The notes under the pieces were generated by a model. The model had not been told where the DNA came from. It did not search any database and saw only the letters and a list, made by a program, of their open reading frames with translations. A stretch of DNA of 64,000 nt, from contig NZ_JBDQQR010000001.1 in assembly GCF_039888675.1 (NCBI RefSeq), positions 3,038,001-3,102,000 of the forward strand, written 5' to 3'. Positions 8,143 to 14,560 of the stretch are shown piece after piece. The DNA comes from Mesorhizobium sp. CAU 1732. Its GTDB lineage: Bacteria; Pseudomonadota; Alphaproteobacteria; Rhizobiales; Rhizobiaceae. How positions within the stretch are numbered: position 1 is the stretch's first letter; the number at the start of each line of letters is the position of its first letter. A program made the translations under genes and the position numbers.

Positions 8143-9114
8143 ATGTCTGACCTCGCACATGCCGGGACCGTGCCGGATGAACGCAACGATAGGCGGTTGC
8201 ATCTCGCGATCATGGTCGGGATCGTCCTTGCCCTGATCGTCACGCCGTTCTTCCTTTATCCCGTCTTCGTCATGAAGTGCCTGTGTTTCGCGCTGCTTGC
8301 CCTGGCCTTCAACCTGCTTCTGGGTCAGGGAGGGCTTCTGTCGTTCGGCCACGCCGCCTTCTTCGGCATGGCCAGCTATGTCAGCGCCTATGCGGCGGCG
8401 AGTTGGCAATTGCCTCCCGAACTGGCGATCCTCGCCGGGATGCTGGCGGCGACGGTTCTCGGTGCCGTGTTCGGGTCGCTCGCCATTCGCCGGCAGGGCA
8501 TTTATTTCGCCATGATCACGCTGGCGCTGGCACAGATGGTCTACTTCTTCTCGCTTCAGGCTACCGGTTTCACGGGTGGTGAGGACGGCATCCAGGGGGT
8601 GCCGCGCGGAATGCTATTCGGCGTCATCGATCTTTCCAGCGACCGCGCCCTCTACTGGGTCGTCGCCGCGATCTTCATGGCCGCCCTTGCCGCGATGTAC
8701 CGGATCATGAACTCCCCGTTCGGCGAGGTCTGCAAGGCCATACGCGACAACGAGCCCAGAGCGATCTCGCTCGGCTATGGCGTCAACCGCTACAAGCTGA
8801 CGATCTTCATCCTCTCGGCCACCCTTGCCGGGCTGGCGGGAGCCATGAAAGCGCTCGTGTTCCAACTCGCCACCCTGACGGACGTGCATTTTTCGATGTC
8901 GGGCGAGGCCGTGCTCATGTCACTTGTCGGCGGCGTCGGCACCATCTTCGGGCCGATCGTGGGCGCCTTCGTCATCGTGACGATGCAGAACTATCTCGCA
9001 AGCCTCGGCGGATGGGTCACGGTCATACAGGGCGTGGTGTTCGTCTTCTGCGTGATCGCGTTCAGGGATGGGATCGTCGGCACACTGGCACGGCTGATCC
9101 GCAGGCCGCTGTGA
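8143..9114 (+). CDS. livM: ABC importer permease, LivM type
   Basis: 323 residues. The N-terminal extension before the first membrane span is charged (VPDERNDRR), followed by ALAFNLLLGQGGLLSFGHAA, the LivM signature, and AIRDNEPRAISLGYGVNRYK, the cytoplasmic loop that contacts the ATPases. It completes the five-gene importer operon. The gene ends 7 bp from the convergent regulator gene. ATG 8143 is the first in frame after the livH stop. Confidence 0.93.
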   Translation: MSDLAHAGTVPDERNDRRLHLAIMVGIVLALIVTPFFLYPVFVMKCLCFALLALAFNLLLGQGGLLSFGHAAFFGMASYVSAYAAASWQLPPELAILAGMLAATVLGAVFGSLAIRRQGIYFAMITLALAQMVYFFSLQATGFTGGEDGIQGVPRGMLFGVIDLSSDRALYWVVAAIFMAALAAMYRIMNSPFGEVCKAIRDNEPRAISLGYGVNRYKLTIFILSATLAGLAGAMKALVFQLATLTDVHFSMSGEAVLMSLVGGVGTIFGPIVGAFVIVTMQNYLASLGGWVTVIQGVVFVFCVIAFRDGIVGTLARLIRRPL

Positions 9115-9121
9115 GGCCCCC

Positions 9122-9697
9122 TCACCGGTCAGTCGTGATGACCACGAACGCCTTGGCATCCCTGCCGTTGATGGCGACGCCATAGTGCTCGAACGAGGAT
9201 TCGAACTGGATGCAGTCGCCCGTCTCGAGAATGATCTGGGCGCCGGCATATTCGAACAGGATGGTTCCCTCCAGCACGAGAAGAATCTCCTCACCGGCAT
9301 GACGAAACCGGGGCAGGCCCTTGTTCTCGATGCAGGGCAAAGTGAGGAAGAAGACTTCGGAACGCGGGTTCGCCTTGTTAAGCGATGCGACCTCGTAGAC
9401 GTATCCCAGCTCGGTTCCATTCCGGTTGATGGCCCGCCTCTCACTGGCACGGACGATCGAGATCGGCTTCTTCTCGCCTTCCGAGATGAAGACCTCGGAC
9501 AACGGAATGCCGTACCCTTCCGCCAAGCGCGTGATCACCGCGATCGAGGGTTGCGACAGGCCAGATTCGACTTTGGAAAGATAGCCCTTCGTCACTTCGG
9601 CACGCCGCGCGGCCGCCTCGATCGTAAGCCCGGCGGTCTTGCGCAGCCTGCGTAGCGTAGCCCCCAGTTCCCGAGTGCTGGTGGTGCCGTCTTCCAT
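9122..9697 (-). CDS. XRE family regulator with C-terminal cupin
   Basis: 191 residues. The N-terminal XRE helix-turn-helix includes LGATLRRLRKTAGLTIEAAA and GYLSKVESGLSQPSIAVITR; the C-terminal cupin includes RHAGEEILLVLEGTILFEYA and GDCIQFESSFEHYGVA. This architecture (PuuR/SutR type) senses a small ligand in the cupin. The ATG at 9697 has GGAGGG 5 nt upstream and is preferred to 9745. It sits between the importer operon and the ligase operon and is divergent from the latter. It is the best candidate to bind the repeated GTTTTC/GGAAAC operators. Confidence 0.9.
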   Translation of the reverse strand: MEDGTTSTRELGATLRRLRKTAGLTIEAAARRAEVTKGYLSKVESGLSQPSIAVITRLAEGYGIPLSEVFISEGEKKPISIVRASERRAINRNGTELGYVYEVASLNKANPRSEVFFLTLPCIENKGLPRFRHAGEEILLVLEGTILFEYAGAQIILETGDCIQFESSFEHYGVAINGRDAKAFVVITTDR

Positions 9698-9749
9698 CTT
9701 TCCCTCCGCGCATATCCAACCAAGGCAGCTCAGTATCGCACACAAGTTG

Positions 9750-9788
9750 TTGACATAAAAGTTTTCGTGTAGGAAACAATCAGGAAAC
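9750..9788 (+). promoter_or_regulatory. Promoter/operator B upstream of the acyl-CoA ligase operon
   Basis: TTGACA (9750-9755), GTTTTC (9761-9766), GGAAAC (9772-9777) and GGAAAC (9783-9788) lie at exact 11-bp steps, the same order and spacing as at 4233-4271. The bases between blocks differ, so the conservation is of the blocks, not of a recent duplication. It lies between the divergent XRE-cupin gene and the ligase operon, so the regulator may also control itself. Confidence 0.74.
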
Positions 9789-9816
9789 TACACGTCGCGA
9801 TCCATGGGAGGAGAAA

Positions 9817-9921
9817 ATGCGGCTTGTCACTTTGCCATCGCTGGCAGGCCCCGGCATCGAGGCGCAGAAATGCCCGCTCCGGCATGGCTGCGGCTGTGCC
9901 CGGATCGGCTGGAGGGGATGA
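9817..9921 (+). CDS. Small ORF (34 codons) translationally coupled to the acyl-CoA ligase
   Basis: An ATG at 9817 stands 4 nt after a strong GGGAGGAG site (9806-9813). It opens a 34-codon frame beginning MRLVTLPSLAGPGIE and containing three Cys, ending at TGA 9919-9921, which overlaps the ligase ATG at 9918 (ATGA). This is the best ribosome site in the interval, while the ligase has its own GGAGGGG just inside the sORF end. It may be a leader that couples translation, or the relic of a longer N-terminus lost by frameshift. No homology is recognised. Confidence 0.45.
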   Translation: MRLVTLPSLAGPGIEAQKCPLRHGCGCARIGWRG

Positions 9922-11495
9922 TGCCGAGCACCGACGCATCGGCATCACACCTGGTAGGGCTGGCTGCAGCGGGTCCTACCGTCGCATCCCTTTTTCGCGA
10001 CAGGGCGCGCACGCATGGAAATCTGCCCGCTTTGATGCAGGCCGAATCGATTGTCACCTACCGGCAGCTCGACGAACGTATCAATCGCCTTGCTTCGACG
10101 CTTCTTCACGCCGGCGTGCGGCGCGGCGATCGACTGGCGATCGTCTCGGAGAACCGTTTCGAATATATCGAGCTGCTGCTGGCCTGCGCCAAGATCGGCG
10201 CGATCGCGGCGTGCCAGAACTGGCGTCAGGCGTCACCGGAGCTGGCGCATTGCCTGTCGCTGGTCGTACCAAAGCTGATCTTTGTATCCCCGCGCTTTCT
10301 GCCCGTGATCCGAAGCTTGGATCTGTCCGTGTCCGTCGTCGAATTCGGCGCTGAGTATGAGCGAATGGTTCGCGACGGTTCGCCGGAGGAACCGACCATA
10401 TTGGCACAACCGGAAGACGGCCTGCTGATCCTTTATACAAGCGGCACGACCGGGCTGCCCAAGGCCGCCGTCATCAGCCATCGCGCGATCATAGCAAGAG
10501 CGCTCGTGATGATGGTCGACTGGTCGGTCCGTCCCACGGACGGTTCAATTGCCTGGTCGCCGCTGTTCCACATGGCGGGCGCCGATCCCGCGCTTGCCGC
10601 CCTGTGCTCCGGCGCACCGGTCTATCTGGTCGATGGTTTTGATCCCCATGAGATCAGCCGGGCTCTGGGACAGATTGATGTCGGCTGGCTGGTCCTTATG
10701 CCCGGCATGATCGAACGTATGATCGACGTGCTGCGCGCAACATCGCGCGCCCCCCGGCGTGTCGCCGGTGCCGGCTGCATGGCCAATCTCGTGCCTCCGG
10801 AACATATCGCCGGCGTGTCACGCCTTGTATCCGCGCCGTTCCTCAACAGCTTCGGCTCGACCGAGACGGGTATTGCTCCGGCCAGCGGCGACGGCATTCC
10901 GCCGGGCGTCGCACCGCTATCCCTCGCCAAGCGCCAGACATCGTTCTGCCAGGTGCGGTTGGTGGACGAGGACGACCGGGAGGTTTCGACCGGCGAGATC
11001 GGTGAAATGACCCTGCGCTCGCCGACCCTGTTCAGCGGCTACTGGAACGCCCGTGATGTCACCGCTCGCGACTTTCGCGGCGGCTGGTTCCACATGGGCG
11101 ACGACTTCGTCCGCAACGAGGACGGGACCCTGCATTTCGTCGACCGGAGAAAGTATCTGATCAAGTCCGGCGGTGAGAACATCTACCCGGCCGAACTTGA
11201 GCGCATCCTGCGTCAATCCGTGAGCGTGAAGGAGGCTATCGTGGTGCGGCAGCCCGACAGGCATTGGGGCGAGGTCCCCGTCGCCTTCGTGGTTCCGGCG
11301 GACGACCGGCTGACAGAAGACGGGGTCATGACCCTCTTCGACGGACAGGTCGCCCGCTACAAACTGCCCAAGCGGGTCGTGTTCATTCGCGAAGAAGACC
11401 TGCAACGCAATGCGACGGGGAAGATCCAGCGCCAGCCGCTGGAAGCCCTTCTCGTCGTCGGCCATCGCGATGGCCGCGATCCCGGTTCCGCCTGA
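9918..11495 (+). CDS. Acyl-CoA synthetase (AMP-forming ligase)
   Basis: 525 residues, ANL superfamily. The phosphate-binding loop is ILYTSGTTGLPKAAVISH, the A5 motif is NSFGSTETG, the hinge/A8 region is WFHMGDDFVRNEDGTLHFVD then KYLIKSGGENIYPAELE, and the catalytic Lys is in RNATGKIQRQ. It converts a free carboxylic acid to its CoA thioester via an acyl-AMP. ATG 9918 or 9921 is chosen because GGAGGGG precedes it; a longer frame from 9804 would start inside the ribosome site region. It is the first full gene of the operon with the thiolase-like, DUF35 and SDR genes. Substrate unknown; fatty, aromatic or terpenoid acids are possible. Confidence 0.9.
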   Translation: MMPSTDASASHLVGLAAAGPTVASLFRDRARTHGNLPALMQAESIVTYRQLDERINRLASTLLHAGVRRGDRLAIVSENRFEYIELLLACAKIGAIAACQNWRQASPELAHCLSLVVPKLIFVSPRFLPVIRSLDLSVSVVEFGAEYERMVRDGSPEEPTILAQPEDGLLILYTSGTTGLPKAAVISHRAIIARALVMMVDWSVRPTDGSIAWSPLFHMAGADPALAALCSGAPVYLVDGFDPHEISRALGQIDVGWLVLMPGMIERMIDVLRATSRAPRRVAGAGCMANLVPPEHIAGVSRLVSAPFLNSFGSTETGIAPASGDGIPPGVAPLSLAKRQTSFCQVRLVDEDDREVSTGEIGEMTLRSPTLFSGYWNARDVTARDFRGGWFHMGDDFVRNEDGTLHFVDRRKYLIKSGGENIYPAELERILRQSVSVKEAIVVRQPDRHWGEVPVAFVVPADDRLTEDGVMTLFDGQVARYKLPKRVVFIREEDLQRNATGKIQRQPLEALLVVGHRDGRDPGSA

Positions 11496-11559
11496 CGGAA
11501 AGCCTTTCACGCGGTCGCCTGTGAGTCGACCGATCGTCAACGAGGGAGAATTCGCCTTG

Positions 11560-12735
11560 ATGCAAAAAACGAAAGCCGCAGCGGTCGGCATAGGCGAGGT
11601 GCCGTCCGGGCGCTTCCCGGAAAGAAGCGAGTTGGAAGCCGCCATCCTCGCTTGCAGGGACGCCATCCTCGACGCGGGACTGTCGCCGCGCGACATCGAT
11701 GTCGTCATGCCGGTCGGCGCGCTGGCATCGCGCCATTTCAACGTCGATCTCGTCTTTTCGCGACTGTGCGAGGAGCTCGGCATGTTGCGTTCGGCCAAAA
11801 TGAACGTCCAGGTGATGTCCGGCGGGGCGACAAGCTCGAGCATGTTGGCGGTCGCCGAAGGTCTCGTGGCCGGCGGCCTCGCCCGCAACGTGCTGTGCGT
11901 TCATTCCGACGCCGTGGGTTCGCTTCCCAAGCAGGCGGGTATCGATCTCTTCTCCACGACGGGCGTGTCGGAAGAGTGGGAGGCCCCCTACGGCCACAAC
12001 ATGAATGCGGTCGGCGCACTCGCCTCGAACCGCTACATGCACGAAACCGAAACGACCGAGGAAGAGCTCGCCGCCGTCTGCGTGTCGCTGCGCAAATGGG
12101 CGGAGCTTAACCCTCATGCGATGTTCCGCACGCCGCTCACCATCGAGGAAGTGCTGGCTTCCAGGATGATCGCAACGCCGCTGCGGGCCAAGCACTGCAA
12201 CATGCTGGCGGATGGTGCCGCCGCCTTCATCGTCGCGCGGGCCGAGGATGCGCCGCATATCACGTCGACGCCCGTTTATGTCCGGGGCCATGGCTCCCTC
12301 GTCACCCACTATACGGTATCGCAAGACACCGACCTTGCCAGGCTCGGCTTCGAGCAGGCTGCCGCCGAGGCGTATGCCAAATCCGGTATCGGCCCCGAAA
12401 GCATCCAGCTCGCGCAGATTTACGACGCCTATCCCGTCTGGCCACTGATAACGTTGGACGGGTTGAAGCTGTGCCGTGGCGAACGTGCGGGCGCCTTCGT
12501 GGCCGCCGGTGAAACCGCGCCGGGCGGCTCCCTGCCGATGACCACCAATGGCGGGATGCTGTCACAGGGACACACCGCCGTCGGCGGCGGCATCGCCGTC
12601 CTTGTGGAAGGCTTCCGCCAGCTCATGGGCAAGGCCGGGCCGCGACAGGTCGCAAATCTGGTGAACGCGGTCGAGACGGCGTCGGGCGGCACCTGGATGG
12701 ATTCGCACGTAACAGTTCTTTCGAGGGAGCATTGA
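11560..12735 (+). CDS. Thiolase-superfamily protein, probable non-thiolytic (Ltp2-like) partner of DUF35
   Basis: 391 residues with the thiolase fold. The segment that normally carries the nucleophilic Cys reads QVMSGGATSSSML (residues 84-96) and has no Cys. The C-terminal Cys motif is also absent (VETASGGTWMDSH), while the GH of LSQGHTAVGGG is retained. This pattern is seen in lipid-transfer/SCP2-type thiolases such as the steroid side-chain aldolase Ltp2. The next gene encodes the DUF35 protein these enzymes pair with. Cleavage of a beta-hydroxyacyl-CoA (retro-aldol) is therefore as likely as thiolysis. ATG 11560 follows GAGGGAGAA. Confidence 0.85.
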   Translation: MQKTKAAAVGIGEVPSGRFPERSELEAAILACRDAILDAGLSPRDIDVVMPVGALASRHFNVDLVFSRLCEELGMLRSAKMNVQVMSGGATSSSMLAVAEGLVAGGLARNVLCVHSDAVGSLPKQAGIDLFSTTGVSEEWEAPYGHNMNAVGALASNRYMHETETTEEELAAVCVSLRKWAELNPHAMFRTPLTIEEVLASRMIATPLRAKHCNMLADGAAAFIVARAEDAPHITSTPVYVRGHGSLVTHYTVSQDTDLARLGFEQAAAEAYAKSGIGPESIQLAQIYDAYPVWPLITLDGLKLCRGERAGAFVAAGETAPGGSLPMTTNGGMLSQGHTAVGGGIAVLVEGFRQLMGKAGPRQVANLVNAVETASGGTWMDSHVTVLSREH

Positions 12736-12736
12736 C

Positions 12737-13165
12737 ATGACCGCAACCGCCCGCCCCCTGCCCGTCCCAAGCGCCTGGTCGGCAGGCTACTGGCAGGCCG
12801 CCGCCGAACGTCGCTTCGTGGTGCAGGAATGCAAAAGCTGCGACAAGGCGATCATGTATCCCAAGCGCGTCTGCCCGCATTGTCTCGGAGAGAACCTGGG
12901 CTGGCGCGTATCCGCCGGCCGTGGCGAGATCTATGCCGTCACCGCACAACTGGCCGGCCCGCCCACCGGCTTCGCCGATCACCTTCCCTACGTGATCGCG
13001 GTCATCCGTCTGGACGAAGGCGTCCAACTGATGAGCAACATCGTCGGTGACGGAGCACTGGGCGCCAGGATCGGCGACCGGGTCGTCGTCGACTTCGAGG
13101 AGGTCGAAGGCACAGTCCTTCCGGTGTTCCGCCTCGATGCGGGAGCGGAGACGCGGGATGCGTGA
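12737..13165 (+). CDS. DUF35 Zn-ribbon/OB-fold protein (acyl-CoA-associated)
   Basis: 142 residues. The N-terminal rubredoxin-like zinc ribbon has C32-x2-C35 and C46-x2-C49 (QECKSCDKAIMYPKRVCPHC), followed by an OB-fold that includes GEIYAVTAQLAGPPTGFADH. DUF35 proteins bind thiolase-like enzymes and position the acyl-CoA. It starts 1 nt after the thiolase-like stop and overlaps the SDR start by 8 bp, so the three products are probably made together. Confidence 0.9.
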   Translation: MTATARPLPVPSAWSAGYWQAAAERRFVVQECKSCDKAIMYPKRVCPHCLGENLGWRVSAGRGEIYAVTAQLAGPPTGFADHLPYVIAVIRLDEGVQLMSNIVGDGALGARIGDRVVVDFEEVEGTVLPVFRLDAGAETRDA

Positions 13166-13907
13166 CGATAACCGAAGCGTCGTGATTACCGGCGGGGCGC
13201 AGGGCATCGGCGGCGCGGCCGCGACGCAGTTGCGCGGTCGTGGCTGGACTGTCCATGCGCTGGATCGCAAGCCGCATCCGGACCCGGAAATCGTCAGCCA
13301 TATCTGCGACGTCACCGACGAGGCGCAGCTCAAATCATGCGCGACGGAAATCGGGGGCATAGCGGCGCTCGTTCCCTGCGCCGGCATCAATTTGCGCCCC
13401 CACGACAACCGTGCCGAAGAGCTGGACCTCGATGCGTGGCACCGCACGCTTGCAGTGAACCTGACGGGGGTGATGCTCACGGTGCGCGCTTTCCGCCCAT
13501 CGATCCGCAATGATGGGGCGATCGTGCTCCTGTCGAGCGTCGCCGCCCTGCGGGCGATGCCGCTGGCCGACGCCTATACCGCGTCGAAGGGCGCGCTGGT
13601 CGCGCTGACGCGGTCTTGGGCAGTCGATTATGGCCGCTTCGGAATCCGCGTGAACTGCATATGTCCCGGCCCTACCTCGACCGAGATGATGTCTGGGATG
13701 ATCGATCAGTTCGCGGAGAGCCGGCAATTGCAGCTTCCGCAACAGCGCATGGCGCGGCCGGAGGAAGTCGGCAACCTCATCGCGTTTCTGGCATCGCCGG
13801 ATTCCTCATACATCTCTGGAGCCGTGATACCCGTCGATGGCGGCGCCGTCGCGCACAGCGCCGGGATGCCGTTCCCCCGTTATAGGGGAGGCGATCATCC
13901 CGCATGA
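13158..13907 (+). CDS. Short-chain dehydrogenase/reductase
   Basis: 249 residues, classical SDR. The cofactor motif is TGGAQGIG (11-18), the acidic residue after beta-2 (HALDRK, D36) favours NAD(H), CAGIN replaces NNAG, the catalytic Ser is in LLSSVAAL, and the pair is Y140-x3-K144 in YTASKGAL. The C-terminus SSYISGAVIPVDGGAV is typical. It probably oxidises the hydroxyacyl-CoA or an alcohol intermediate of the same pathway. The ATG at 13158 lies within the DUF35 gene end, and the operon ends here. Confidence 0.9.
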   Translation: MRDDNRSVVITGGAQGIGGAAATQLRGRGWTVHALDRKPHPDPEIVSHICDVTDEAQLKSCATEIGGIAALVPCAGINLRPHDNRAEELDLDAWHRTLAVNLTGVMLTVRAFRPSIRNDGAIVLLSSVAALRAMPLADAYTASKGALVALTRSWAVDYGRFGIRVNCICPGPTSTEMMSGMIDQFAESRQLQLPQQRMARPEEVGNLIAFLASPDSSYISGAVIPVDGGAVAHSAGMPFPRYRGGDHPA

Positions 13908-13994
13908 GCGCGTAACAGTTTCCAGCAATCTTTCTTGCCGGCTCCGTCGCCCGTAGCGGCGTATCCGTTGAACATTTGGCGTAGCGGGCAATCC

Positions 13995-14468
13995 TCAGCG
14001 AGCGTTATAGCGTTCGAGATACCCTTTGAGGGGCATGTGCAGGAGGTCCCCGTTTATTCTCGGCGGATCTTCATGCCGGAACGAGAACGTGTAGGTTCCG
14101 CCACGGTCCAGCACGATGTCCGCGATGGTCCATCGCCCCTGCCCGGCTGCATCCATCTTAGCGCGGAGGCCAGCCAGTTCCATCTTGGTTTGCGCACTCA
14201 ATCGGAATCCCAGCGCCTCCAGATGCCTGTTGGGATGACGCGCCAGCACGATAGCCTGGGTGCTCGACCGCAGATCCTCGTTGGGGTCCAGCTCGTGATT
14301 GACCGCAAGCTCGACCCATTCGCGATTGCCCCATTCACCATCGGAGATGTCGATGACGTCCCGTGCCAGGAGGAAGGCAATACGATCCTGCGACGCGGTG
14401 ATGTCCTGGACCACGCTTTTGCTTTTTCCACCCCCGAATAGCCCTTCAAACACCGGCAAATCCTTCAT
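13995..14468 (-). CDS. Orphan protein, possibly YezG/DUF600-like
   Basis: 157 residues from the ATG at 14468; a TTG at 14477 is in frame. There is no signal or membrane segment. The N-terminus has FEGLFGGGKSKS, the middle DISDGEWGNREWVELAVNHE, and the C-terminus LDRGGTYTFSFRHEDPPRING then GYLERYNAR. The last block resembles the C-terminal strand of YezG-type (DUF600) antitoxin/immunity proteins, but this is a weak, by-eye resemblance. No toxin gene is adjacent, and it stands alone between convergent operons. Treat as hypothetical. Confidence 0.55.
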   Translation of the reverse strand: MKDLPVFEGLFGGGKSKSVVQDITASQDRIAFLLARDVIDISDGEWGNREWVELAVNHELDPNEDLRSSTQAIVLARHPNRHLEALGFRLSAQTKMELAGLRAKMDAAGQGRWTIADIVLDRGGTYTFSFRHEDPPRINGDLLHMPLKGYLERYNAR

Positions 14469-14560
14469 CGTGCTCAAACTCGATGACCGTAGATCATTGA
14501 CTCGGAAACGTCGATACAGGCTTCGTAGTCCCGCATGAGGCGCACAGGGATGGAATGGTC

